In this document: piece after piece, positions 1-12,400 of the stretch | How the letters are laid out: each line of letters begins with the position of its first letter | How positions within the stretch are numbered: position 1 is the stretch's first letter | NCBI GenBank assembly: GCA_036250225.1 | Contig: JAPZLL010000017.1 | Location: forward strand, 62,001 to 126,000 | Direction: 5' to 3' | Length of the DNA stretch: 64,000 bases | From: Cercophora sp. LCS_1 | Lineage: Eukaryota; Ascomycota; Sordariomycetes; Sordariales; Lasiosphaeriaceae | Made by a program: the position numbers and the translations under genes | The notes under the pieces: model-generated | What the model was told of the DNA's origin: nothing | The model's input: only the letters and a program-made list of their open reading frames with translations | The model's database searches: none

Positions 1-1028
1 GTGGCAAGTGGCGTACCGCGCCTATGTCGAGTTCGACCAGTACATGGACGAGCTGCTGGCGGCGGAGCGGAAGAACCTGGAATCTGACACGGTCGAGACT
101 ACCAAGGACAACCTTCTCACGGCTGTGTTGCGGTCCAGCATGGCAAACAAGGAGACTTCTCAGGACTCTGATGAGAAGAAGAAGACCCGAGCCAATGGGC
201 TTGGCGCGGTGGGACGAACGAGTTTGACAGACGAGGAGATCAAGGGCAACGTCTTCATTTTCCTGCTTGCTGGTATGTCTTCGTCTTCCATTGTTGAAAT
301 GAGCCCTCCGCTGACCTTGAGGGACAGGATACGACACCACAGCCAACACGATTCTGTTCTGTGTCGCCGTGCTGGCGCTGTACCCTGATATCCAGGAGCG
401 CATCTTCGAGGAAATCGACCGCATCTACACCGACGCGGAGCAGGCTGGGCGGTCCGAGCTGAGCTTTGCTGACGACTTTCCAAAGTTTCGCTATCTCGTG
501 GCCTTCATGTACGAAGTCATGCGTGTGTTTCCCATTGTGCTCCCCATCGCACGCGTCACCGCGGGTGAGGAGGATCTACGCGTCGGCAGCTCTTCCTGCC
601 GCCTCCCTGCGGGAACAGGCGTGATTGTCAACAACACAGCCATCCACTACACCGAAACCAACTGGCCTTCGCCCGAGGTCATCGAGCCGCGACGCTGGCT
701 TGTGAGCAATCCGCACGCCGTCGATCCGTCAAAACCGTTGACGGCGGAGCAAGAGGATGAGATTCGCAGGGGCTCTGCATCAATCCCATCAAGTCGAAAG
801 GGTACGTTTCTGACCTTCAGTGAGGGCCCACGCGCCTGTCTCGGCCGCGCCTTCGCGAGAGTCGAGTTTGTGGCGTTCTTCAGCAAGCTGTTGCGACATC
901 ACCGCTTGCGATTGGACGAGCCTCTCTCGAAAGTCGAAGTCGAAAAGGTGCTGAGGTTGAGGAGCGGCGGATCGCCTGTCACTCTGATCCCGTCTGAGGA
1001 TGTGAGGATATGCTTAGATCCTCGCTAG
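1..1028 (+). CDS. Cytochrome P450, 3' part (5' end outside window)
   Basis: C-terminal part of a haem-thiolate monooxygenase; the reading frame is open from the window edge, so the start and the membrane anchor lie to the left. An intron at 273-327 (GTATGT...ACAG) must be removed; across the junction the frame reads the I-helix motif AGYDTTA. The later exon holds the K-helix EVMR (ExxR), a PRRW-type element and the haem loop FSEGPRACLG with the cysteine ligand. The stop is at 1026-1028. It converges with the SDR at 1156-2140 and lies near a second P450 and a reducing PKS, so a polyketide-tailoring oxidation is the natural inference. The substrate cannot be told. Confidence 0.9.
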
Positions 1029-1155
1029 GGTCGAATGAGTAGTGTTTGTAGAGACAGCGAATGCAAGAATGTAAACAGATATGTGTCCAAAAATACATGT
1101 ATTCTCCAATCTGCATGATCTAATCTAGCCACAACGACAATCCGATACATGGTAA

Positions 1156-2140
1156 TTACAGCCATGGCTTAAGCTCAGCCTCTGTCCACTCCCACAACTT
1201 ACCACCCAGCTGCGGATCCTTGCTGTCCTTGGTCGACGAGTTGGACAGCTCACCGACCGGCTCGTAGTAAGCTCCACTCTTGATCTTCTCCCGCGGAGCG
1301 CTGACGGCCCATAGTGTATTGTGTGTACCTTCCTCAGGGGTCTTCATCCTACCCATATTAGGGAGGTATACCATTGCCTTATCGACGAGCCCAAGGTTTG
1401 TGACCAGCCCGGTCGTTACAACACCGGGAGTCAGACTCAACGACAAAATCTTGGGATAACGCGCCGCCAACTCGCGCGCATAAACCATATTGGCAAATTT
1501 GCTCTGGCCGTAGCGAATCCACCGACCCAGCATTGGGAGGTCCTGCTGCGACTTAAGCCGGTCAAACTGGATGCCTCCTTTCGGGGTCATAGCCCAGGCT
1601 GCACTTGTGAGCGTAATAATGCGGACGTCAGACCCTTCGATCTCGCTCGTGGATTGGAGTAGTGGCAGCAACTTGCGCACTAGGAGGGCATGGCCGAGGT
1701 GGTTGGTAGCCATATGGATCTCGTAGCCGTCGACCGATACGCTAGCAGGTACAGCCATGATACCTGCATTGCAAATGAGTACATCAAGGCGCGAAAGTTG
1801 GCCGAGTATCTTTTCGGTGGCGGCTTTGACGCTGGCGAGGTTGGCGAGGTCAACCTCTACGAAAGTAACAGGGACATCGGGGGCAGCTTCTCTGGCGCTG
1901 GCAATGGTGCCCTCTGCTGATTTGGCCTTGCGACCAGTGAAGAGGACATGGGCGGGCTTGTGGCGGACGAGCTCGATCACGGTGCCGGCTCCGACGCCGG
2001 CGGTGCCTGCAGAGTACCTGTCAGTCAAGTGCACCACGACAAAGGTCCAATAAATAGCGAGAAAAGTACTTACCACCGGTGACGAGAATGACCTTGCCCG
2101 TGAGGTCTGGTATATCCTTTTGGGGGTCAAATCCTGGCAT
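1156..2140 (-). CDS. Short-chain dehydrogenase/reductase (retinol-dehydrogenase-like)
   Basis: NAD(P)-dependent SDR of 305 residues after removal of one intron (2007-2073, GTAAGT...CTGCAG). The ATG at 2140 is used because the frame above it reaches only a non-ATG codon. Splicing creates the cofactor motif TGGTAGVGAG; NAG follows, and the catalytic YxxxK is seen as YGQSK with an upstream TSAAW serine segment. The overall pattern resembles fungal WW-oxidoreductase or retinol-dehydrogenase-type SDRs. It lies downstream of a second SDR and a P450 on the same strand, next to the PKS, so redox tailoring of a polyketide is likely but inferred. Its exon lengths (67 and 851 nt) are the same as those of the SDR at 2824-3804. 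Confidence 0.88.
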
Positions 2141-2823
2141 CTTGATCGTGCTGAAGGGAAGTACGATGGCCCTTGGGGCGGGGTTTGCGAAGACGCTCGA
2201 CAAGCAAACGGATCAAAGACTTGGGGAGGAATGAAGTCAGTGCACAATCGACTTCCAAAGGTGGGGGAGGGACGGGATGACAAGCTGACAGCAGGTGCGG
2301 CTGGGGGATCCCGTCTGATAAAGCATTAGCGCATTGCAACGTTGAAACGCGCAGGAGTGGCCCAGCCCTATCGGCGCTGCCGCGTTCTGTTGCTTCTTGC
2401 CGTGGTCCACCCAGGGTTGCACGCGCCCAAATCCAATTTGAGGCACGGCCCGTCTATCCCGCGTTTACCTCTCTACGATGCAGCAAATGACATGAACCAA
2501 ACCGAACAAGCAGACGCCCTCAGGGGGCTCAAGCAACCCCGGGACCCCGAAAAGTGCGGGACACTTTGATCAGTTACGATATACTGCGTAGTGCAGAGGA
2601 AAGGAATATTGGAGAGTCGAATTCGCCATATCACGTCTAATTCACATGACGTCTGGATGCTAACCTGGGGGTTACCGGCGCGCTAATCCATCTTTTAGGC
2701 TATGAAACGCTCTCGTGTATTCCGCACCGTTTGTGAAGTTTTCATCAAGCACCAAACCAGATTCCGGAAGTCGCCAAACATTCTAAAACCTGGGTCACCG
2801 AGCCCTCCCGCACGGACCACCCT
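2141..2823. other. Intergenic, no gene seen
   Basis: This 683-bp stretch separates two same-strand SDR genes and presumably holds the promoter of the downstream one. Open frames here are short and show no family motif. Confidence 0.6.
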
Positions 2824-3804
2824 TCACTGTTGCGCCGCGGGGGCAGCCTGCCGAAAGTCGGTCGCCGCCTGCTGCAACCTGGTCAAACGCAAGTTCTCGG
2901 CGCCAAACCAGAAGGGTCGCAAATCCGCGGTCGGCTCCTCCAGCTCGGTGTACTGATCGCCGAGAGTCAAGATAACGCGCCCGTTCCAGCGCTCCACCTG
3001 CCACTTGTCGACCTCTCGGTCCTTGCCGTAAACTTGGACGCGCCGTTCCTGCCGCGCCGTTGCCGAGTGGACTAGCGCCAGCCCGACGAAATCGGCGCTG
3101 CTCACGGGCAAACCGATGGCCATGATAGGCGCCGCCAGGTGGCCCGGCAGCAGTTTTGTAATGGTAGCCGCCGGGGCCACGCCGTTGATGGTGATGCCAT
3201 CCTGGATTGTGACGGAACGTAACGTCCGGATCAGGCCAACCAACGCTGCTTTGCCGGCCGCATACACCGGCAGAGACTGCTCGGGCGCATAGGCCGTTGC
3301 GCTGGTGGTGATGACGATGCTCCCCGCTGTTTTGTTGCGTCGCATCGTGCTCCACGCCAGCTTGACGAAATTCAGGACGCCGCGCAAGTTGACATCAAGG
3401 ACGCCGTAAGTCGGCTCCGCCAGTTTTCCATCCTCATTGAACGTGTCGGCAAAGTAGTCGGTTTCCTCCGATATGCCCGCATTGGCAAAGGCGTAGTCAA
3501 CGGTGCTAACGGTCTCGAACACGGCTCGGAGCGCGTCCCACGACGCTACGTTGACGCGGTGAAAGTGGAGCTCAGGCGCCGGCTCGATCGGTTCGTCGAG
3601 ATCGAGAATGTGGACCGTCGCTCCTTTGCGCGCCATGATTCGCGCTGCTGCGAGGCCGATTCCCGATGCGCCGCCTGTTGGTTCGTCAGGATTGTGCGCT
3701 TCCTTTGTTCAGACATTCAGACAGCATGAACACCTACCCGTCACGATGGCGGTCTTGCCTTCGAGCGACGCGATGTCGCTTTCGTTGATCTTCAATGACG
3801 TCAT
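2824..3804 (-). CDS. Short-chain dehydrogenase/reductase (classical)
   Basis: Classical SDR of 305 residues. The start is the ATG at 3804, in a 67-nt first exon. An intron at 3675-3737 interrupts the cofactor motif; spliced, it reads TGGASGIG. A DLDE acidic stretch follows the second beta strand, which suggests NAD(H) preference (inference). NAGIS, the catalytic serine in TTSATAY and the YAAGK active site are present. The C-terminal part after about residue 215 is longer than in minimal SDRs and contains a KDREVDKWQVERW segment that I do not recognise. Its start is 160 bp from the stop of the P450 at 3965-5685, both on the minus strand, fitting a tailoring role in the PKS cluster. Confidence 0.88.
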
Positions 3805-3964
3805 TTTAGTTGTCAAGGGATGTGGCACGGTTGAGTCCAATCTTTGTTTCTCCAACACAAGAGAGCATGAGCAACAGCGCAGCGGACGTTGCAGGTTTTT
3901 ATCATCGTTTTCAGAGGCCAGTCTCGGCCATTACTTTAAAAAGTAGTCCACAAGCTACAGCTGC

Positions 3965-5685
3965 CTACATGGCTCGCTCCTTCAGCCGAACCCAGAGTGC
4001 CGGCTTGCGCCACAGAGTATGCATCTCCGAGTCCCGATGCCAGTCCAGCTCCGTGTTTACTAGTTCCATGTCATACTTCCAAAACAGCTTGGAGAGCGTG
4101 GTTCGCATCTCCATGTACCCAAGACTGCAGAACTCGTTAGAAACGTCAGGCCATAGAATTCAGATCCGAGGAAAAACTCACTTTCTTCCCAGGCATCCGC
4201 GAGGCCCCAACGAGAATGGCTGGGTCGCATCACGAATATCACGCTCGTTCTTGCCCAACCACCGCTCCGGCTTAAAAACCTCGGGATCCTCAAAATTGCT
4301 TGGATCTAAACTTGCCGCGAGCGGGTTCGTCGTAACAACAACGCCCGCAGGCAGAGGATGGCCATCCACCGTGTCGCCTCCCTCAGGCACCACGCGTGGA
4401 AGTGCGATCGGGAGCGGTGGATAGATCCTCAGCCCCTCCTGAATTACAGCAGCGAGATACGGCAACTCTAACGTAGACTTGGAGTTGATATCGTCGTAGG
4501 TCTTGAAGCTCGCGCGGATCTCCGTTGTCAGCTTGCGCAGTACCTCCGGCGTTCGCAGCAGGTAGTACGTCATGGCGGACAGCGCTGTGGCTGTCGTCTC
4601 GCTGCCGGCGAGCACAAAGTCAGACGCATGCGCCGCAATCTGCAGATCCGACACCTTTTCAGGGTCGCGCTGCTCCAAGATGCGCGTCATGAAGTCCTTG
4701 CGGGACGAACCGCGGCTGATCCGTCGGTCGACCAACTCAATGGCAAAGTCCTCGTTCTTCCTCGTGTCCGCGGTCAACTCGTTAATCTTGTTCCGCAGCA
4801 GTGGAGCCGCGATCATGGCTAGCATGGGGAACCGCTTCAACGTGTCGGCTAGGGCACCCTGCGTCAACGCCCCCATGGCAATGGAAATCCAGGGGTGTTC
4901 AACATCCGTGTCAACACCGCCAAATGTCTCGCCAAAGGCCAAATCACCAATGATATCGAATGTCATCATCTCGTAGCCCTTGCCAATGTTGAAGCCCTTC
5001 TCCTGGGACCCCTTTTTCAGCGCACCGTGAACCCAGGCATCGATGATGCTGGATACCATGTCCTCCTGCTCGGTCAAGGAGCGGTCGGAAAAGGCATGCG
5101 ACAGATAGCGACGCATCTGTCCGTGTTCGTCCACATCGCGCTCGCTGACAATGGAGTGCACTCCGCGACCGGCGAAACTGCCTCCGTCATAAAATTCGCT
5201 CTTGATGAAGGTCTTGTGGCCTTGGCGAAACCCGTAGATGTCTCTCCACGACTGCGCCGAATTGAAGGACAGCTCATTCGGTGCCGTTCTCACCACCGGA
5301 CCGTACTTTTTGTGCAGCTCGAGCAGCTTGTACGGTTGTCGTCCTCCGAGGAACCATTTACAGTAGGGAATCTGTTACCAACAACATTGTCAACATCACA
5401 TCAGTCTCTCGGCTTGGGGGTAAACTCACATTGCTAAAGGCGCATGCCTTGGGCCCAGGAAACTTGGCCAGCGGATGAAAGTAAACATCGTATATCATCT
5501 CAGCGATAGTGCGCACCAAAAACTGCGTTCATCACCCCCCCTAGTTAGACTGGTTACTTTGCCCCTCAACACGAATGGAAACACCGTACGAAGCTTACAC
5601 CAAGACCAAAGAGTCCCACCAAAGCCGCCCAGAGCGCATTCGGCGGGCTCGTAGCAAAGGACGCTGCATCGGCGAACAAGGCCAT
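3965..5685 (-). CDS. Cytochrome P450, complete
   Basis: Microsomal P450 of 509 residues in four exons (introns 5523-5598, 5372-5429 and 4125-4181). The first exon gives an N-terminal membrane anchor (MALFADAASF... with ALVGLFGLGF). Exon 2 has the YFHPLAKFPGPK hinge. The large exon carries the I-helix AGSETT, the EGLR K-helix, PERW, and the haem loop FSLGPRGCLGR. The last intron falls directly after this loop, and splicing restores GRNLGYMEMR, matching the family. An open frame extends 156 codons above the chosen ATG, but P450s do not carry such an extension and the anchor follows directly. The gene diverges from the PKS across 787 bp, so co-regulation is likely. Confidence 0.93.
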
Positions 5686-6472
5686 TTTCCACAGCTGCAG
5701 AGTCGATTCGAAATCCTTAACGTCTTTGCCCTGGCTAATGTCACGTCGCGTTAGGCCTCGCTCCTTCAACTCTTGTAAGCCGTGGGCCCGGAGATGGCTG
5801 GCGGCAATGTGGGGGCCTGGTGATTGCTTGATGAGTTTCGGAACCGTCTGCAATTCAGAGCAACAGGATTGGGCCGGCTTACTGCCTTGAGGTGACTCTT
5901 GATGCGGGGTAAAGACAGCGGGAGGATCTTGGCGGGATCTTGGGGCTGAGAGAGACAAGCCCATTTGGTTCATGGCCGTAGGCAGTAGCGTTGCACGGGG
6001 AGGCGGAGGACCTGTGCCGTGTTCTGTTCGGCGATTTCCCGATCCGGACATCTGCATCAAAAAGTTCCCGAGCACTCTTTTGGGATTGGCGCTACCTAAC
6101 TGTAACTGTTGAACCTCTGACGTGAAGCTCCGAATCGGTGCTGGCCCGGCCAAAGCCTTCCTGAGGCATCAAAGCCTGGACCGATGCAGCACCGGGCGGT
6201 TTTGAAGGAGGCAGCAAGTGAGTAGGCAGCAAGGGGCAATCAAGACTCTAAAGTCTCTGATACGAACCGGTAATTTTGAAAGAATTAGTCGTGGATTGCA
6301 TCTTTACTTGACGGCTAGCGCACGACCAAGATACCCCACTCCACACTGCGCTGGGAAATAGGGGCTTTGTTTACCCCCATCTTCGTTCGCCTTTCCAACT
6401 CCCGATGCAAACATCGCCCCTGAACAACATCGTCAGTAATTACTCATCACCTCTGCCATTGACACTGCCAAC
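5686..6472. promoter_or_regulatory. Bidirectional promoter region between P450 and PKS
   Basis: The 787 bp between the divergent start codons of the P450 (minus) and the PKS (plus) must contain both promoters. I see no clear TATA box and no palindromic site that I can assign to a known Zn2Cys6 regulator. The minus strand stays open for part of this interval, but its translation has no recognisable domain. Confidence 0.6.
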
Positions 6473-9400
6473 ATGACGGCCAACTCAAATGGCACCACGG
6501 ATGGTGGTACGAATGGCCGCACCAATGGTCACACGAACGGCGCCAATGGCCACTCTCAGTCAAAGGCCGAGGAGCCCCAAACCGTGCCGCTAGCCATCGT
6601 CGGCATGGCCTGCCGCTTCGCCGGTGATATCACGAACCCCGACAAGCTCTGGGAGCTCGTCTCCAACGGGAGGGATGCGTGGTCCGATGTGCCTGCGGAC
6701 AGATTCAACCGTGAGGCCTTTTACCATCCCAAGCCTGAGAAGCTCTCGACGATGCACATGAAGGGCGGTTACTTCCTCGGCCAAGATCCGGGCGTGTTCG
6801 ACTGCTCGTTCTTCAACCTGTCGGCAGACGTGGCTGCGGTATGTTGCTCCCAAAAAGAAAAAAGAAAAAAAAAAAAAAAAACGTACGACTGACACTTACC
6901 AGGCAATGGACCCGCAAATCCGAATGCTTCTCGAAGTAACATTCGAAGCCCTCGAAGCTGGTACGTCTCCCGCGTTTTTACCTTGTTTGCAACCCAAACT
7001 GACCCAAACAGCCGGTCTTCCCCTGTCTAAAGTGTTGGGATCCAACACGTCCGTCTTCGCCGGGTCATTCACCCGCGACTACCACGACCTGCAGTTGCGA
7101 GACCCTCTTCATGCGCTGCGCGGATTCCTGACAGGCAACTACGCTGCCATGTTGGCGAACCGGGTATCGCACTTTTTCGACCTCAAGGGTGCCAGCACGG
7201 CCGTCGACGTAGGCTGCTCGACATCGCTCATGGCACTCCACCTCGCCGCGCAGAGTCTGCGATCCGGCGACTCGGACTGCGCTATCGTTGGCGGCACCAG
7301 TTTGCACTTGAACCCAGATGTTTTCGCGGGCCTGTCGACGCTGCAGACATGCGGTGCCGAGGGCAAGTGCTACGCCTTTGACCACCGCGCCGAGGGTTAC
7401 GGGCGAGGTGACGGCATCGCAGCTCTCATCGTCAAGAGGCTTGATGACGCTTTGCGCGACGGCGACCCTATTCGCGCCGTTATTCGCGAGACGGCGGTCA
7501 ACCAGGATGGCCGCACACCCACCATTACGGCACCGAGCTCCGAGGCTCAGCGCGCGTTGATCGAGCAGTGCTATCGCACCGCGGGACTGGATCCGCTCGA
7601 GACATCGGTGGTTGAGGCGCATGGAACCGGTACCCGTGTCGGAGATCCTGCCGAAGCGAACGCCATCGGTGAGGCTCTGGGGCGGTGTCGGCCGCCTGAG
7701 CTGCCGCCACTGTATGTGGCCTCGATCAAGACGAATCTCGGTCACACTGAGGCTGCCTCGGGTTTGGCGGCCATCATCAAGATGGTGTTGGCCCTGGAGC
7801 GCCGCAAGATTCCGCCCAGTCTCAACTTTGAGAAGCCAAATCCAGATATTGACATGCAGGCGCTGCGTATCAAAGTAGGTCTTTGTTTTTTTCCCTAGGC
7901 CCCTGAATCCTTGAATTGACATTGCCAGGTCCCAACCGCCCTTGAGCCGTGGGAAGCACGAGGTGTGCGCCGTGTATCGGTCAACAACTTTGGCTACGGC
8001 GGCACCAACACCCACGTCATCATGGAAGAAGCTAGCCATCTCGCCCCGCCGGCTCCTCACCAAAACGGCACCACCACCACCACCACCATCAACCCAGCCA
8101 GCAGACTTTTCCTCCTAAGCGCGCGGGACAAGGCGACCGTCGGAAAGATGACGGTCAATCTGCGGGAGCACCTTGCCCAGCACCCCATGCTGGACGATCC
8201 CGAGTCGTTTGCGAACCTGGCTTACACCTTGTGCGAGCGCCGAAGCAAGTTTTCGTGGACATGGTCAGCAACGGCCACCAACGCCGCAGAACTCGCCGAG
8301 GCACTGGCCGACACCACCATCCAACCAGCCCAGAACAGCGGCACTGCGCCGCGCCTCGGCTTTGTCTTCAATGGTCAAGGCGCGCAGTGGTTCGCCATGG
8401 GCCGAGAGCTGTCAGCGGCCTACCCGGTCTACGCGCAGACACTAGCAGAGTGTGATGATGCTATCCGCTCGTTCGGAGCCGACTGGTCCATCGTTGAGGA
8501 GCTGAACCGAGATGAGAAATCGTCGCGTGTCAACCAGGTCCAGATGAGCATGCCGCTGTCATGCGCCGTACAAGTCGCCCTCGTCCAGCTACTGCGCTTC
8601 CTGGACATCGCGCCAGCCGCGGTAACAGGTCACTCGAGCGGCGAAGTCGCAGCTGCCTTTGCCGCTGGCGCTCTCTCCCTGCGCGAAGCCATGGCATGCA
8701 CGTACTTCCGCGGCCTAATCAACGCGAAGCATCTTACGAGCAAGGGCAATCAACCTGGTGGTATGATGGCCGTGGGTGTGGGTGCGGCTGAAGCGCAGCC
8801 GTACCTGGACGGCGTCACAACTGGGAAAGCCGTCGTGGCGTGCGTAAACAGCCCGTCTAGTGTCACTTTATCGGGTGATCTCGCGGCCATTGATGAGCTA
8901 GAAGCCAAGTTCACGTCACAGAGCGTGTTTGCGCGCAAGCTTCGTGTGCAAGCGGCCTTCCACTCGCACCATATGCTCCCGCTTGAGGATGACTACCGCG
9001 TTGCGCTGCAGCAACACATGGACACCAGCAAGCCTCGGGGTTTTACGCCTGGCGTGCTATTCGTGTCGCCAGTGACGGGGAAGAACGTCGAGGACGCTGA
9101 CGCCCTCGGGCCCGAGCACTGGGTGCAAAACATGACGCAGCCGGTCCTGTTCGCCCAGTCCTTCCACAACATGGTCGCGCCCGACGCCCAGACTCAAAAC
9201 ATCGATGTCGTGGTCGAAGTTGGTCCCCACAGCGCACTGGCTGGTCCCATCCGACAGAGTCTGACAGGCGTGGAGGCCCTCAAGAAGCTTCCGGTGGGGT
9301 ATGCTTCGTGTCTCGAGCGCGGGAAAGATGCCGTCCGCACCGTGCAAACGCTTTCCGGCTTCCTCGCGGCCAGAGCCTACCCTGTGTCCACGGCTCGCGC

Positions 9401-12400
9401 CAACAACCCCGGCGGTGGCAAGCCCAAGGCCCTCGGCGGTCTGCCAACGTACCCTTGGAATCACGCTCAGCGCTACTGGCACGAGCCGCGCATGAGTTCT
9501 ACCCATCGCCTCCGCCAATTCCCTGCACACGATCTCTTGGGCTCGCGGCTGCCAGGCACAAGCGACTACGCGCCCATCTGGCGTCACATTATCCGCGCAG
9601 GCGAGCTCCCATGGGTGCACGACCACATCGTTCAGGGCGCCACCGTCTACCCAGCCGCGGGTTTCGTTGCCATGGCCATTGAGGCCATGCGCCAGCTGCA
9701 CGCTGACGAGGCCGACCGCGTGTCAGGCTACATGCTCCGCGAAGTCGAGATCCTCAAGGCTCTCGTCATTCCGGAGAGCGAGCGCGGCGTTGAGGTACAG
9801 CTGTTCCTCGAGCCGGCCAGCGAGAAGACACTGGCGTTTGGCAAGCGGATGTTCCGTATCTATTCAGCCCCAGCGGGGGCTGAGGGGACGTGGTCCGAGA
9901 TGGCACGGGGAACCATCGCCGTTGAGAAGGCTACGATGTCCGAAACGTGCGCGCTGTTGTCCACAACCAGCATCCACCTCGATGCGAAGCATCCCCGTCC
10001 TATGAGCCCTAGCACGTTGTATGAGGCTCTGCACGCTGTCGGCGTCAATCACGGGCCGTCGTTCCAAAAACTGCTGGACATCCGTCGGGGTGATGGCGAG
10101 TCGGCTTCGAGGTTCGAGGTGTGCGACTCAGCGGCGCTAATGCCGTACAATACTCAGCAACCGCACGTCATCCACCCCATCACCCTCGACGCCGTGTTCC
10201 AAGCCGCTTACACAACACTCTCACCCGAGGCGCGCAAGATAGTGGGCGGCGCCGTGCCGACATCAATCAAGGCGTTGTACATCTCCTCGGCAATCAGCTC
10301 AAAGCCTGGCGACCAGCTCAACGCCCACGCACGTCTCCTGCACCATACCCGTCAAGGTTTCGACATTAGCCTGGCCGTTAATGATGATGGCGAACAGGCC
10401 AAGCCTCTAATCGAAGCTGACACGATGCGCTTTACGACGGTCGGTGGCTCCGAAGGGAGTGAAGGTGCTGAGGACTCTGCAGACTCCGCACTCTCCAAGA
10501 TCTGCGCCTTCATCGACTGGACGCCCAGCGTATCTCTCAACGACCCGGTGTCGCAGTTCGCCACACAGCTCCAACGTCCCGCGGATGCTGCCGAGAAAGC
10601 CATCGGACGGGATCTTGTCCGCGCGTCCTATCACCTCGTCGCCGATGCTGCCGCCCAGCTCACCCCCGAGGACATCTCCAACCTTGAGTGGCACCACCAA
10701 CGGCTATGGACGTGGATGCAGGTACTGCTGGAGTCCGCGGCGACGGACAAGCTCGCGCCCAAGTCCTCACGTTGGGCCAAAGCCACGCCCGGCGCGAAGG
10801 CCATGTTCCTGGACCGTGTGGCGGCCGGCAGCACCAACGGCGCATTGGCAGTTCGCGTGGGTCGCCAACTGGTCGGCATCATGCGAAAGCAGTTAGCACC
10901 TCTGGAAATCATGCTAGAGGGTGGGCTATTGTACTCCTTCTACCGTGAGATGTTGCACTTTACCGAGTCAACTGCGCAACTGGCTGCGGTCGCGACAGCC
11001 ATGGCCGCCGAAAACCCCCAGCTGCGCATCCTCGAGATCGGTGCCGGCACTGGTGGTTGCACGGGCCCGGTCCTAGCGGCTTTGGCAGCGCAAAACAAGG
11101 GCGGCGTCAACGCGGCGCCTTTCTCGCGCTATGACTTCACCGACATCTCATCGGGCTTTTTCCAGACCGCGCGCGAAAGGTTCGCCGACTGGGGCGATCT
11201 TATCCACTACACGGCGCTCAACGTCGAGCAAGACGTTGCGGAACAGGGTTTCGAGGAGCACAGCTATGATGTGATTATTGCAGCCCAGGTGCTGCATGCT
11301 ACCAAGAGCATGGCCGTGACCATGCGGAACGTTCGCCGGTTGCTCAAGGACGGGGGCAAGTTATTGCTGGTGGAGACCACACGCGATACGCCAGACTTCC
11401 ACTTGATCTTTGGCACACTGCCAGGCTGGTGGTTGAGTGAGGAGCCGGAGCGGAAGCTGAGCCCGAACATGTCGCTGGAGACGTGGGAGCCGATCCTCAA
11501 AGGGGCGGGCTTTTCGGGGCTGGATTTGAACGTGTGGGACTGCGAAGACGAGGAGCACAAGATGATGAGCATGATCATGTCCACGGCCATCCGAGAGAAC
11601 CCACCTGTGCATGACAGCCAGGTGGCCTTGGTATGGGACCCAGCCACGCCGCCGCCATCGGAATGGGTGAGTGGTCTCGCAACGAGCATTGCCGAGGCCA
11701 CCGGCGCACATCCGACAATGACAGACCTCGCCAACCTCGACGTCAAGGACAAAGTATGCGTGTTCCTTTCCGGTCTTGATGGACCCCAGAAAATCAACGG
11801 GTCTAACTTCCCCGCCATCAAAACACTTGTTTTGGCGAGCAAGGGCCTGCTGTGGGTGACTACCGGGTCTACCATCGACTGTCCTAACCCTGAGAACGCA
11901 ATGCACACGGGTTTCCTGCGGACAGTCCGTGTCGAATACGGTACCCGTCGCCTGGCATCGCTGGACCTCGACCCTGCGCGCGCGCCATGGGATGTCGGCA
12001 CACAATCCATCATCGCCAAGATCCTGGCTGCCTCGTTCGACTGTGCCGAGACCAACGAGCTGGGCAGCCACGAGTTTGAGTTCGCCGAGCGCAATGGGGT
12101 GATTCTGCTCCCACGGGTACGCCGCGATGTCATTGAGAACGCAGCGTATGCCAACACTCCCGGGGAACCTGAGATGAAACCGTTTGTCCAGGAAGAATCC
12201 CACGCCCGGGAACTCAAGCTGGAGGTTCTCAAGCCAGGCCTGCTAGACAGCATCGTGTTTCGCGACGACGAGGACGCCAACCAGCCGCTGGCGGAGGGCT
12301 GGGTTGAGGTCGAGCCCCGTGCCTACGGCGTCAACTTCCGTGACGTCATGGGCGCCATGGGCCAGCTGGATGAGAAGCAGGAGTTGGGTATCGAGTCCGC

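Noticed and set aside
5686..6153. Minus-strand frame extending the P450 N-terminus by 156 residues
   Set aside because: The extension has no domain, P450s begin with the membrane anchor found at the ATG at 5685, and the extension lies in the shared promoter.
7065..8063. 332-codon minus-strand frame opposite the KS domain
   Set aside because: It is a shadow of the PKS coding sequence, with no motif of its own. The other long minus-strand frames opposite the PKS were rejected for the same reason.
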